Origin: Gaiellasilicea sp963745775 | GTDB taxonomy: Bacteria; Actinomycetota; Thermoleophilia; Gaiellales; Gaiellaceae | Reading direction: 5' to 3' | Assembly (NCBI GenBank): GCA_963745775.1 | Contig: CAVUYY010000015.1 | Coordinates: 62,001 to 126,000, forward strand | DNA length: 64,000 bases | In this document: one piece after another, positions 44,156 to 53,516 of the stretch | Position numbering within the stretch: position 1 is the stretch's first letter | How the letters are laid out: each line of letters starts with the position of its first letter | Notes under the pieces: model-generated | Told to the model about the DNA's origin: nothing | The model's database searches: none | What the model saw: only the letters and a program-made list of their open reading frames with translations | Position numbers and translations under genes: made by a program

Positions 44156-46108
44156 CTACTCGTCAGACGCGTCGGCGGTCGCGCGCTGTGAGATCTCGTT
44201 CACGACCGTGGGATCGGCCAGCGTCGTCGTGTCGCCGAGCGGCCGGTTCTCCGCCACGTCGCGGAGGAGCCGGCGCATGATCTTGCCGCTCCGCGTCTTC
44301 GGCAGCTCCGGCGTGAAGACGATGTTCGCCGGCTTCGCGATCGCGCCGATCTTGGCCGCGACGTGGCTCCGCAGCTCCTCGAGCATCTCGACCGAGCCCT
44401 CGTCGGCGCCCTTCAGCGTCACGTAGGCGACGATCGCCTGCCCGGTGAGCGAGTCCGCTCGGCCGCACACCGCCGCCTCGGCGACGCGCGGGTGATCCAC
44501 CAACGCGCTCTCGACCTCGATCGTGGAGATCCGATGCCCCGAGACGTTCATCACGTCGTCGACGCGGCCGAGCAGCCAGAAGTCGCCGTCCTCGTCGATC
44601 CGCGCGCCGTCGCCTGCGAAGTAGACGCCCGGGTACTTCGACCAGTAGGTCTCGCGGAAGCGCGCGTCGTCGCCGAAGATCCCGCGCGTCATCGCCGGCC
44701 AGGGCCGCTTCAGGACGAGGTAGCCGCCGCCGCCCGGCCCGACTTCCTCGCCGGCCTCGTTGAAGACGCCGACGTCGACGCCCGGAAACGGCTTCGTCGC
44801 CGAGCCCGGCTTCGTCGTCGTCACCCCCGGCAGCGGCGTGATCAGCACCATCCCGGTCTCGGTCTGCCACCACGTGTCGACGACCGGACAGCGGTCGCCG
44901 CCGACGTGCTCGCGGTACCACATCCACGCCTCCGGGTTGATCGGCTCGCCGACCGTACCGAGCAGCCGCAGCGAAGAGAGGTCGTGCCTCTGCGCGTGCT
45001 CAGGCCCCCACTTCATGTGGGCGCGGATCGCAGTGGGCGCCGTGTAGAGGATCGTGACGCCGTAGCGCTCGACGATCGACCACCACCGATCCTTGTCCGG
45101 GAAGTCGGGCGTGCCCTCGTAGAGCACCGAGGTCGCGCCGTTGCAGAGCGGCCCGTAGACGATGTAGCTGTGACCGGTGATCCAGCCGATGTCGGCCGCG
45201 CACCAGTAGACGTCGGCCTCCGGCTTGAGATCGAAGATGTAGCGGTGGGTCGCGGCGACGCCGACGAGGTAGCCGGCCGTCGTGTGCACGATCCCCTTCG
45301 GCTTCGCGGTCGTGCCGGACGTGTACATCAGGAAGAGGAGATCCTCGGCGTCCATCGGCTCGGGCGGGCAGCTCGCCGGGTCGTCGGAGACGTCGAGCTC
45401 GTGCAGCCAGACGTCCCGACCCTCCTGCATCGGAACCTCGTTTCCGGTGCGGCGGACGACCAGGGCGCGTCTGATCCCGGGCGCCGCCGCCATCGCCTCG
45501 TCCGCGGTCCGCTTCAGCGGCACCGTGGAGCCGCGCCGCCAAGCCTCGTCCTGCGTGATCAACACCTCGCAGCCCATGTCGTTCGCGCGATCGGAGAGCG
45601 AATCCGCCGAGAAGCCGCCGAAGACGACCGTGTGCGGCGCGCCGAGCCGCGTGCACGCGAGCATCGCGACCGGGAGCTCGGGGACCATCCCCATGTAGAT
45701 CGCGACCGCCGTCCCCTTCTTCACGCCGAGCTCCTTGAGCGCGTTCGCGAACCTCACGACCTCCAGTTGGAGGTCGGCGTAGCTGATCTCGCGGGTGTCG
45801 CCGGGCTCGCCTTCCCAGTGGAAGGCGACGCGCTCGCCGCGCCCCTCCTCGACGTGCCGGTCGACGCAGTTGTAGGAGACGTTCAGCGTGCCGCCGAGAT
45901 ACCACTTGGCGTAGGGCAGCTCCCACTCGTAGAGCTTGGTGAAGGGCTCGACCCAAGAGACCCGCTCGCGCCCTTCCGTCTCCCAGAACTCGTCGAAGTC
46001 GCGCTCGTAGATCTCGGGCTGGGCGTTCGCCTCGGCGGCGAACTCGGGAGTCGGCGGGTAGCGCCTCTCCTCGACGAAATGGGTCTCGATCGTCTGGGGG
46101 TCGCTCAC
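44156..46108 (-). CDS. acs: Acetyl-CoA synthetase
   Basis: A 650-residue AMP-forming enzyme with all Acs motifs: the N-terminal ACAS domain (FDEFWETEGRERVSW, WYLGGTLNVSYNCVDRH), the P-loop MYTSGTTAKPKGIVH, TWWQTETGMVLITPLPG and the C-terminal PKTRSGKIMRRLLRD containing the Lys that is acetylated in regulated homologues. It activates acetate to acetyl-CoA. It is translated with the M24 peptidase upstream (GTGA overlap at 46105), so both use the promoter near 47250. Confidence 0.95.
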   Translation of the reverse strand: MSDPQTIETHFVEERRYPPTPEFAAEANAQPEIYERDFDEFWETEGRERVSWVEPFTKLYEWELPYAKWYLGGTLNVSYNCVDRHVEEGRGERVAFHWEGEPGDTREISYADLQLEVVRFANALKELGVKKGTAVAIYMGMVPELPVAMLACTRLGAPHTVVFGGFSADSLSDRANDMGCEVLITQDEAWRRGSTVPLKRTADEAMAAAPGIRRALVVRRTGNEVPMQEGRDVWLHELDVSDDPASCPPEPMDAEDLLFLMYTSGTTAKPKGIVHTTAGYLVGVAATHRYIFDLKPEADVYWCAADIGWITGHSYIVYGPLCNGATSVLYEGTPDFPDKDRWWSIVERYGVTILYTAPTAIRAHMKWGPEHAQRHDLSSLRLLGTVGEPINPEAWMWYREHVGGDRCPVVDTWWQTETGMVLITPLPGVTTTKPGSATKPFPGVDVGVFNEAGEEVGPGGGGYLVLKRPWPAMTRGIFGDDARFRETYWSKYPGVYFAGDGARIDEDGDFWLLGRVDDVMNVSGHRISTIEVESALVDHPRVAEAAVCGRADSLTGQAIVAYVTLKGADEGSVEMLEELRSHVAAKIGAIAKPANIVFTPELPKTRSGKIMRRLLRDVAENRPLGDTTTLADPTVVNEISQRATADASDE

Positions 46109-47241
46109 AGCTCGAGGTCGTACGGGAACTCGGTCAGCACCTCCGCACCGTCCGCCGTCACGAGCACGAGATCTTCGAGCCGGACGCCCCCGTAGCCATG
46201 CCGGTAGAGCCCCGGCTCGAGCGCGACGACATCGCCCGCGACGAGCTCGCTGTCGATGCGGCCGACATTGGGCTGCTCGTGCACCTCGAGCCCGACCCCG
46301 TGGCCGGTGGCGTGGTAGAAGCCGTCCCGGAGCACCTTCGCCTCACCCTTGTGGAGCTGCGTCGGATAGCCGTGCTCGTGGAAGAAGTCGCACACCGCGA
46401 CGTGGATCGCGCGGCCGCTCACCCCGGGCGCGACGGCAGCGATCGCGAGGTCGAGCGCCTCCTTCGACAGCCGGTGGAACTCGGCGATCTCGGCCGGCGC
46501 CGGGCCGATCGAGAAGGTGCGGGTGAAGTCCGCGAAGCAGCCCGTCTCGCGATCGCGCGGAAAGAGGTCGAAGAGGACGATGTCGTTCGCGGCGATCGGG
46601 CCCGAGCCCATGTCGTGGCCGATCGCAGTCTGGCTGCCGTGGGAGACGATGAACTCGTCCGCCGCCGCACCGTGGTCGCCGAAGGCCCGCTCGACGGCCT
46701 GCTTGACGCGCTCGCAGGTGAGCTGCTCCCCGTCGAGCACGAGCTGGCCCGAGGCGCGATCGGCGGCCCGCAGGAGCTCGAGACCCGCGCGCAGGCCGGC
46801 CTCTGCGGCACGGCAGGCACGGCGAATCCCCTCGAGCTCGGCCTCGTTCTTGACGCGGCGGCGCCCGGCGAACTCCGGCTGGTCGACCGTCAGCTCGATC
46901 CCGCTCGCGCGGAGGTAGTCGGCGTGGCCGGTGGGGAAGGTCGTCGGCACGACGGCGCTCTGCACGCCGAACCCGCGGGCCGCGGCGAGCCAGACCTCGC
47001 GCCAGAACTCCGTCTCGGTGAGGCCGCGCGCGATCAGCTCGTCGTAGCCGAACTCCTCGAGCGCGTGCACCTCGAGATCGGTTCCGAGGTCGTCGATCCG
47101 AGCCTTCTCCATCGAGCTGACCGCCACGAGGCGCTTGCCGCCGACCTCCGCGTAGAGGAGCGGATCCGGAATCGCGATCGGCACCTCGTGCCGCAGCTCG
47201 GAGCTGCGCATCGAGTCGCCGATGATCAGGGCGTCGGCCAT
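46105..47241 (-). CDS. Xaa-Pro aminopeptidase-like M24 peptidase
   Basis: A 378-residue creatinase/prolidase-fold enzyme. Metal ligands appear in VLFDLFPRD and FADFTRTFSIG (Asp residues), HATGHGVGLEVHEQPNVG (His) and ALEPGLYRHGYGGVRLED (two Glu). The first 125 residues are the creatinase N-terminal domain. It would remove N-terminal residues before Pro. ATG 47241 has TAGGAT (47250-47255) 8 nt upstream. It is cotranscribed with acs. Confidence 0.88.
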   Translation of the reverse strand: MADALIIGDSMRSSELRHEVPIAIPDPLLYAEVGGKRLVAVSSMEKARIDDLGTDLEVHALEEFGYDELIARGLTETEFWREVWLAAARGFGVQSAVVPTTFPTGHADYLRASGIELTVDQPEFAGRRRVKNEAELEGIRRACRAAEAGLRAGLELLRAADRASGQLVLDGEQLTCERVKQAVERAFGDHGAAADEFIVSHGSQTAIGHDMGSGPIAANDIVLFDLFPRDRETGCFADFTRTFSIGPAPAEIAEFHRLSKEALDLAIAAVAPGVSGRAIHVAVCDFFHEHGYPTQLHKGEAKVLRDGFYHATGHGVGLEVHEQPNVGRIDSELVAGDVVALEPGLYRHGYGGVRLEDLVLVTADGAEVLTEFPYDLEL

Positions 47242-47249
47242 CGGCCGCG

Positions 47250-47266
47250 ATCCTAACCGTTAGGTT
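47250..47266. promoter_or_regulatory. Symmetric divergent promoter between M24-acs and M32 genes
   Basis: The sequence holds a perfect odd palindrome CCTAAC-C-GTTAGG (47252-47264). Read leftwards it gives TAGGAT (47250-47255), 8 nt before ATG 47241; read rightwards it gives TAGGTT (47261-47266), 7 nt before ATG 47274. Each half is therefore a -10 box of a nearly leaderless promoter. Confidence 0.55.
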
Positions 47267-47273
47267 CCTCGCG

Positions 47274-48764
47274 ATGGACGACGCCCTCGCCGAGCTGAAG
47301 CTGCGCCTCGCGGAGATCCACGATCTCGAACGAACGCTGGGCGTGCTGAGCTGGGATCAGCGGACGACGATGCCTGCGAAGGGCGCGCCCGCCCGGGCGG
47401 AGGCGCTTGCGACGCTGGGCGGGATCGTCCACGAGCGCTTCGTCTCCGACGAAGTCGGGCGGCTGCTCGAGCGCGCCGAGCCGCTGGCGGCGCAACTCGA
47501 CTACGACTCGGACGACGCCAGCCTGCTCCGGGTCGTGCGGCGCGACTGGGACAAGGCGCGGCGCGTGCCGGCCGAGCTCGCAGCGGCCTGGCTCCGCGAG
47601 AGCTCGAAGGCGCAGGCGGCCTGGCTGGAGGCGCGGGCGGCCTCCGACTTCTCGCTCTTCCTGCCGGCGTTTCGGCGCGTCCACGAGGTCGCGCTTCGCT
47701 GGGCCGAGTGCCAGGAGGCGGGCGACTCGCCCTACGACGCCTTCCTCGACGAGTACGAGCCGGGAATGAAGACCTCCGAGGTTCGCGCCGTCTTCGACGT
47801 CCTCCGTCCGGAGCTGACGGCGATCGTGCGCGACGCCGGCGAGCCCGCCGACGACTCGTTCCTGGACGGGGACTATCCGGTCGCGGTGCAGCAGGAGTTC
47901 CTCGAAGAGGTGCTGACGCGGTTCGGCTTCGAGGAGGGGGCGTGGCGGCTCGATCCGACGGTGCACCCGTTCGCGACCTCGTTCTCGCGGACGGACATCC
48001 GGATGACGACGCGCTACCGGCCGGACAACGTGCGCGCGATCTGGGCGGCAATGCACGAGGCCGGGCACGGACTGACGTATCAGGGGTGCGATCCCGCGCT
48101 CGAGCGGACACCGCTCGCCGGCAGCGCGTCGCTCGGGCTCGGCGAGTCGCAGAGCCGTCTCTGGGAGAACCTGATCGGTCGGTCGCTGCCGTTCTGGCGG
48201 CGCTTCCTGCCCGAGCTGCAGAGGCGGTTTCCGGCGCTCGAGGCCGTCGACCTGGAGACGTTCCACCGCGGGATCAACCGCGTCGCGCCGGGGCTGATCC
48301 GGGTCGACGCCGACGAGGTCACCTACTCGCTCCACATCATCCTCCGCTTCGAGCTCGAGCAGCGGCTGGTGGAGGGCTCGCTGGCGCTGGAGGAGCTGCC
48401 GGAGGCGTGGAACGCCGGCATGCTCGATCTGCTCGGCGTCGAGGTTCCCGACGACACGCGCGGCGTCCTCCAGGACGTGCACTGGTCGCGCGCCGCCTAT
48501 GGCTACTTCCCGACCTACGCGCTCGGGAACGCGATCTCGGTTCAGATCTGGCAGCACGTCGAGCGCGCGATTCCCGATCTCGAGTCGCAACTCGAGGCGG
48601 GCGAGTTCGGCGAGCTCTACGGCTGGCTCAGCGACCGGCTCTACCGGCACGGCCGCAAGTTCACGCCGCTCGAGACGCTCGAGCGGGCGATCGGCGAGAC
48701 GGCGATCGACCCGCAGCCCTACCTCGCCTACCTGCGGGCGAAGGTTGCCGCGGCCGCCACCTGA
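47274..48764 (+). CDS. M32 family carboxypeptidase Taq
   Basis: A 496-residue zinc metallocarboxypeptidase with HEAGH (His261) in AAMHEAGHGLTYQG, the preceding HPFATSF, the DIRMTTRY segment, and GESQSRLWENLIGRS with its Glu ligand. These features define the thermostable Taq carboxypeptidase family, which trims C-terminal residues. The start ATG 47274 lies 7 nt behind a -10 box. It is followed after 33 bases by the amidohydrolase gene. Confidence 0.92.
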   Translation: MDDALAELKLRLAEIHDLERTLGVLSWDQRTTMPAKGAPARAEALATLGGIVHERFVSDEVGRLLERAEPLAAQLDYDSDDASLLRVVRRDWDKARRVPAELAAAWLRESSKAQAAWLEARAASDFSLFLPAFRRVHEVALRWAECQEAGDSPYDAFLDEYEPGMKTSEVRAVFDVLRPELTAIVRDAGEPADDSFLDGDYPVAVQQEFLEEVLTRFGFEEGAWRLDPTVHPFATSFSRTDIRMTTRYRPDNVRAIWAAMHEAGHGLTYQGCDPALERTPLAGSASLGLGESQSRLWENLIGRSLPFWRRFLPELQRRFPALEAVDLETFHRGINRVAPGLIRVDADEVTYSLHIILRFELEQRLVEGSLALEELPEAWNAGMLDLLGVEVPDDTRGVLQDVHWSRAAYGYFPTYALGNAISVQIWQHVERAIPDLESQLEAGEFGELYGWLSDRLYRHGRKFTPLETLERAIGETAIDPQPYLAYLRAKVAAAAT

Positions 48765-48797
48765 GCCGTCCTTTCTGTCCGTAGACTCAGGAGCCTG

Positions 48798-49949
48798 ATG
48801 GAGGACGTGCTCGCCCGCTCGCAATCGCTCCTCGAGAGCTTCGAGGAGGTCATGCGCGCGGAGCTGCCGGACGGCGTCGAGATCTTCGACGCGCACGTCC
48901 ATCTCGGTACCGACATCGACGGGATGACCGGCGACCTCGAAGGCCTCCTGCAGATCCAGGAGCGCGCAGGAATCACGCGCTCGTTCATGTTCTGCCTGGA
49001 CGAGCCCGATCGCCATCCGGGATTTCGCGCCCCGAACGACCGGACGCTCGACTTCGCGGCTCGCTCGGACGGCGCCCTCGTCCCGTTCGTCCGCCTCGAC
49101 CTCTCCGAGAGCCCGATCGACGAGGCGGCGCGCTGCCTCGACCTCGGCGCCCGGGGGATCAAGCTCCACCCGCGGGCCCAGAAGTTCCTGCTCGACGACG
49201 ACCGGCTGGCGCCCGTCTTCGCGCTGGCCGCCGAGCGCAAGGTGCCGATCCTGATCCACGGCGGCCGCGGGCTGCCACCGATCGCGGACGCGCTCGCGCG
49301 CCTGATGGACACCTACGAGCCGCAGCTGATCATCGCGCACGCCGGGATCGCCGACCTCGCAGCGCTCGCTCGCCACTTCTCCGGCCGGGCAGGCGTCTTC
49401 TTCGACACCTCGGTCTGGAGCCCGCTCGACATCCTCGACCTCTTCCGCCTCGTCGCGCCCGAGCAGGTGCTCTACGCCTCCGACTACCCCTACGGTCGCC
49501 AGCCGGCCTCGCTCCTGCTCTCGATCCGCACAGCGCGGATGGCCGGACTCGACGACGGCCAGCTCCGGGCGATGCTCGGCGGCAGCGCGAGGCGGATCGC
49601 CAATGCCGAAGCAGCGCTGCCGCTGACGGCTCCGTGCGGCCCGGCCGAGATCACCTCCCCGATCACGTTCGCGCGCATCCACCAGTACCTCTCCATGGCC
49701 ATACCGCTGCTGTGGATGCGCCAGGCGGACACGATCGGCGTTCTCGGCCTTGCGCTGAACGCGTGCGACGAGCGCTCGAACGGCTATCGCGAACAGACCG
49801 AGCAGATCCGCGAGCTCCTCCTCGTGGCGCGCGACCTCTGGCGGGTGCTGCCCGAGGCGCGGGAGAACGACGAGGCGCAGACCGCCCGCACCGCTTTCCG
49901 CCTGCTGCATCTTGCGAACGTCGTGGCGGTGACGTCGGCTGGCAGGTAA
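48798..49949 (+). CDS. Amidohydrolase (PF04909-type) metal-dependent hydrolase
   Basis: A 383-residue TIM-barrel hydrolase. DAHVHLGTDIDG carries the first HxH; RGIKLHPRAQKF the Lys/His region; PILIHGG, IAHAG and YASDYPYGRQP complete the metal site. The C-terminal 110 residues extend beyond the barrel as a helical domain. It may act on an aromatic or cyclic carboxylate (inference), as it precedes a molybdenum hydroxylase operon. ATG 48798 has both TAGACT (48782-48787) and a weak AGGAG. Confidence 0.82.
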   Translation: MEDVLARSQSLLESFEEVMRAELPDGVEIFDAHVHLGTDIDGMTGDLEGLLQIQERAGITRSFMFCLDEPDRHPGFRAPNDRTLDFAARSDGALVPFVRLDLSESPIDEAARCLDLGARGIKLHPRAQKFLLDDDRLAPVFALAAERKVPILIHGGRGLPPIADALARLMDTYEPQLIIAHAGIADLAALARHFSGRAGVFFDTSVWSPLDILDLFRLVAPEQVLYASDYPYGRQPASLLLSIRTARMAGLDDGQLRAMLGGSARRIANAEAALPLTAPCGPAEITSPITFARIHQYLSMAIPLLWMRQADTIGVLGLALNACDERSNGYREQTEQIRELLLVARDLWRVLPEARENDEAQTARTAFRLLHLANVVAVTSAGR

Positions 49950-49950
49950 C

Positions 49951-50388
49951 ACGATCGAGCTGACGGTCAACGGCCATTCCTACGAGGTCGACCCGCCGGT
50001 GGGGCGCTCGCTCGCAGACGTGCTCCGGGACGATCTCGGCCTGACCGGGACGAAGATCGCCTGCGACGAGGGTCACTGCGGCGCCTGCACCGTCCAGATA
50101 GCCGGCGTACCCGTCCTGTCCTGTATCACCCTCGCCCACACGGTCGGCGAGCGCGAGGTGACGACGATCGAGGGGCTGCGCGAGCACCCGCTCGTGCACG
50201 CGTTCGTCCGGGCGGACGCCCTCCAGTGCGGCTTCTGCACGCCGGGGCAGATCGTCTCGGCAGCGGCTCTCGTGGAAGCCAACCCCGAGCCGACGCGCGA
50301 CGAGATCCGGCACGGCATGGCGGGCAACCTCTGCCGCTGCGGCGCGTATCCGAACATCGAGGAGGCGATCGCCACGTGGCGCGACTGA
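49951..50388 (+). CDS. Molybdenum hydroxylase [2Fe-2S] subunit
   Basis: A small xanthine dehydrogenase-family Fe-S subunit. The plant-ferredoxin cluster is CDEGHCGACTVQI, then LSC, and the second cluster is QCGFCTPG and NLCRCGAYPNI. It passes electrons from the Mo subunit to FAD. The domain plainly begins TIELTVNGHSYEVD at 49951, right after the previous stop (49947-49949), yet there is no ATG/GTG/TTG before GTG 49999, which would delete the first strand. Use of ACG or CTG 49939, or a sequence error, are the options. It overlaps the Mo subunit start (GTG 50376). Confidence 0.85.
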   Translation, partial: TIELTVNGHSYEVDPPVGRSLADVLRDDLGLTGTKIACDEGHCGACTVQIAGVPVLSCITLAHTVGEREVTTIEGLREHPLVHAFVRADALQCGFCTPGQIVSAAALVEANPEPTRDEIRHGMAGNLCRCGAYPNIEEAIATWRD

Positions 50389-52631
50389 TTCGAACCGAGA
50401 AGGAGGTCGAGGGCCGCTACGAGGAGGTCTGGACCGTCGTCGAGGAGGACGCGCTCGACCAATGGCCCTCCGGGCCGCTCGAGGTCGTCGGACGGCCCGC
50501 GGCTCGGCAGGACGGGCTCCAGAGGGCTCGGGGCGAGGCGCGCTACACCGCCGACGTCCGGCTGCCGGGGATGCTGCACACCGCGGTGCTGCGCAGTCCG
50601 GTCGCTTCCGCTCGCGTGCGCTCGATCGATCTCACACCCGCGCTTGCCCTTCCCGGCGTCCACGCTGGCCTGTCCTGCGGCGACGCCGACTTCCTCGAGA
50701 GCGAGGTTGGGTATCCAGGCGCAGCCGTCGCGGCGGTCGCGGCAGACACGATCGAGCAGGCGCGCGCCGCCGTCGAAGCGATCGCAGTCGAATGGGACGA
50801 GAGCGAGCCGCTGCTCGATCCCGACGAGGCGGTTGCCCGCGGCCAGCTCGTCGAGGAGACGAGCAGCTACGCGCGCGGCGACCTCGACGCCGGGCTCGCG
50901 GATGCGGACGAGGTCATCGAAGCCGAGTACCGCACGCAGTCGGTCCTGCACAACTCGATGGAGACCCATCAGGCCGTTTGCCACTGGGAGGGCGAGACGC
51001 TCGTCGTCCACATCTCGACGCAGTACATCTGGGGCGTTCGCGAGACGATCGCCGAGAAGCTCGGGCTTCGCCCCGACGACGTCCGCGTCGTCTGCGAGTT
51101 CATGGGCGGCGGCTTCGGCTCGAAGAACGGCCCTGGCGACTACAGCCTGATCGCGGCCGAGCTCGCGCGCCGCACGGGCCGGCCGGTGCGCTGTGCGCTC
51201 ACGCGGAGGGAGGAGAACCTCGCTGCGGGCAACCGGAACGCGACGATCCAGCGGCTGCGAATCGGCGCGCGCTCCGACGGCACGATCGTCGCGCTCGGCG
51301 GCGAGTTCGTCAACGCCGTCGGCTGGGCCGGCTGGGTCGCCGGCACGGACGGCCCGATGCAGATGCTCTACGGCGTCGCGAATGTCGCCACGACGCTGCA
51401 TGGCGCGAAGCTGAACTCGGCCCCGATGGCCGCGTTTCGCGCGCCGGGCTACGTCGAGGGGACGTTCGGGCTCGAGTGCCTGCTCGACGAGCTCGGCTCG
51501 AAGCTCGGGATCGATCCACTCGAGCTGCGCCGGCGAAACCATGCCGACGCCGACGTCCTCGATGGGCGTCCGTACTCCTCCAAGAGCCTGCTCGAGTGTT
51601 ACCGACGCGCCGAGCCACACTGGGAGCGCCGGCACGAGGTGCGCGCTCGTTCCGACGAGACGTGGAAACACGGAGTCGGCCTCGCCAGCCAGATCTGGTA
51701 CGGCGGCGGCGGGCCTCCGTCGTATGCCTGGGTGCGCGTCGGCTCCGATGCGAGCGTGACCGTCGTCACGGCGATGCAGGACATCGGCACGGGCACGCGC
51801 ACGGCAATGGCGCAGATCGCGGCCGAGGAGCTCGGCGTGCCGCTCGCGCAGGTGCGAGTCGAGCTCGGCGACTCGGCCCGCGGCCCGTTCGCGTCGGTCT
51901 CCGCGGGCTCGTCGACGCTTCCCTCGATGGGCCCGGCCGTGCGCTCGGCCGCAGGCGACGCTCGCCGCCAGATCCTCGAGCTCGCGGCGCAGCGCTGGCA
52001 GAAGGAGCAGCGCACTCTTTCGGTGCAGCGCGGCCGGATCGTCTGCTCCGACGGTGGCGCCTGGCCGCTCGAGAGCCTGCTCGGGCTGCTCGAGGACGCC
52101 CAGATCCTCGGCACGGGCGCGCGCGGACCGAATCCGACCGGGATGCGCGTGCTCACGTTCGGCGTCCAGGTGGCAGAGGTCGCCGTCGATATCGGCACCG
52201 GCGAGGTGCGCGTCGGCAGGGTCGCCGCGATCCACGATGTCGGCCGGATCGTCAACCCGCTCGGCGCGCGGAGCCAGGTCGAGGGCGGGATCGTCCAGGC
52301 GCTCGGCCACACGCTCTCCGAGCACCGGCTGCTCGACCCGCGGACCGGAACGGTTCTGACCCAGACGCTCGACGCCTACAAGCTCCCCACCATCGCCGAC
52401 GTCCCCGAGATCGTCTGCGAGTTCATCGACGAGCCCGACTCCCACCTGACGAATCTCGGCTCGAAGGGTCTCGGCGAGCCGCCGATCATCCCCACGGCCG
52501 CCGCGATCGCGAATGCGATCCGCGACGCGACGGGAGCGGACGTTCGCTCGCTCCCGATCGACCGTGCGGAGATGCTGCGGGCGCTCGACGCGGCGAGACG
52601 CAAGGAACCGGTTGCAGCTCCTTCGGCCTGA
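50376..52631 (+). CDS. Molybdenum hydroxylase, Mo-cofactor-binding large subunit
   Basis: A 751-residue subunit. After the a/b hammerhead domain (RYTADVRLPGMLHTAVLRSP) come the Mo-pterin motifs CEFMGGGFGSKNG, AAFRAPGYVEG, AMQDIGTGTRTAM and the C-terminal GSKGLGEPPIIP with the catalytic Glu. It hydroxylates an aromatic or heterocyclic carbon using water. Xanthine dehydrogenase, CO dehydrogenase or 4-hydroxybenzoyl-CoA reductase-like substrates cannot be separated by eye. GTG 50376 overlaps the Fe-S subunit. Confidence 0.88.
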   Translation: MARLIRTEKEVEGRYEEVWTVVEEDALDQWPSGPLEVVGRPAARQDGLQRARGEARYTADVRLPGMLHTAVLRSPVASARVRSIDLTPALALPGVHAGLSCGDADFLESEVGYPGAAVAAVAADTIEQARAAVEAIAVEWDESEPLLDPDEAVARGQLVEETSSYARGDLDAGLADADEVIEAEYRTQSVLHNSMETHQAVCHWEGETLVVHISTQYIWGVRETIAEKLGLRPDDVRVVCEFMGGGFGSKNGPGDYSLIAAELARRTGRPVRCALTRREENLAAGNRNATIQRLRIGARSDGTIVALGGEFVNAVGWAGWVAGTDGPMQMLYGVANVATTLHGAKLNSAPMAAFRAPGYVEGTFGLECLLDELGSKLGIDPLELRRRNHADADVLDGRPYSSKSLLECYRRAEPHWERRHEVRARSDETWKHGVGLASQIWYGGGGPPSYAWVRVGSDASVTVVTAMQDIGTGTRTAMAQIAAEELGVPLAQVRVELGDSARGPFASVSAGSSTLPSMGPAVRSAAGDARRQILELAAQRWQKEQRTLSVQRGRIVCSDGGAWPLESLLGLLEDAQILGTGARGPNPTGMRVLTFGVQVAEVAVDIGTGEVRVGRVAAIHDVGRIVNPLGARSQVEGGIVQALGHTLSEHRLLDPRTGTVLTQTLDAYKLPTIADVPEIVCEFIDEPDSHLTNLGSKGLGEPPIIPTAAAIANAIRDATGADVRSLPIDRAEMLRALDAARRKEPVAAPSA

Positions 52632-53516
52632 CTCGGTCGAGGAAGCGGTCGCAGCGCTCGGGGAGGGCGCCGTCGCCCTCGGCGGCGGCACCGATCTCGT
52701 GCCGCTCTTGCGCGACGGGATCGTCGAGGCGGAGACGCTCGTCGAGCTACGGCGCGCGATTCCACGGGGGGTGAGCAGGCGTCCACCTCCAGAATATTAT
52801 CTACATCTACATCCGCCTACATCACAGTCATTTCGATCGGGGCCGGAACAGCCCTGGCCGACCTCGAGGCCGATCAGCGGATTCCGGCCGCTCTCAGGGA
52901 TGCCTGCCGCCTCGCGGCCTCGCCCCAGCTGCGGGCGATGAGCACGATCGGCGGCAACCTCCTCCAGGCGACGCGCTGCTGGTACTGGCGACTGAAGTTC
53001 CCCTGCTACCTGCACGGTGGCGATACGTGTCACGCGAGGGACGGTCAGCACCGCGAGCACGCGATCTTCGGCAACGAGCGCTGCGCGTCGGGCCATCCCT
53101 CCGATCCCGCCGCGGCACTGCTGGCGCTGGGCGCGCGCGTCCGGACGGATCGCCGCGAGCTCGCGCTTGCCGACCTCTACCGGCTCCCGAGCGACGACGA
53201 CCGGAGCCTGACGACGCTCGAGCCGGGCGAGCTGATCCTCGAGCTCGACGTCCCGGCGGTCGAGTCGAGCGTTTATCTCAAAGCGATGGATCGGCAGCGC
53301 TGGGCGTTCGCGCTCGTCGGCGTCGCGGCGGCACGCGTCGACGGCGAGACCCGGATCGCGCTTGCAGGGGTCGCGCCCATGCCGTGGCTCCTCTCGTCGC
53401 CGGAGGAGCTCGAGCGGGCGACGCCGCTCGCCGGAACCGTCTACAAGGTCGAGATCGCGCGTGCGCTCGTCGAGCGAGCGCAGGCGCAGCTCCAGGACGT
53501 AAGCTCGCCCGGATGA
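52612..53516 (+). CDS. Molybdenum hydroxylase FAD subunit with Cys-rich insertion, frame disrupted
   Basis: The N-terminal part LQLLRPDSVEEAVAALGEGA, LGGGTDLVPLLRDG is typical of the CoxM/XdhB FAD domain; STIGGNLLQATRC is the second FAD motif. Between them an AT-rich piece (about 52784-52832) and a frame change interrupt the protein. After the second motif four Cys (TRC, FPC, DTC, ERC) lie in a loop like the [4Fe-4S]-binding insertion of 4-hydroxybenzoyl-CoA reductase beta subunits. TTG 52612 is the apparent start; the end overlaps the next gene by 4 bases (ATGA). Confidence 0.78.
52784..52832. other. AT-rich foreign-looking insertion in the FAD-subunit gene
   Basis: About 50 bases containing CTACAT-type short repeats and the run AGAATATTAT stand out sharply from the GC-rich gene around them. 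Homologues pass directly from the PRGV region to IGAGTALADLEAD, so these bases seem to be extra. Confidence 0.45.
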
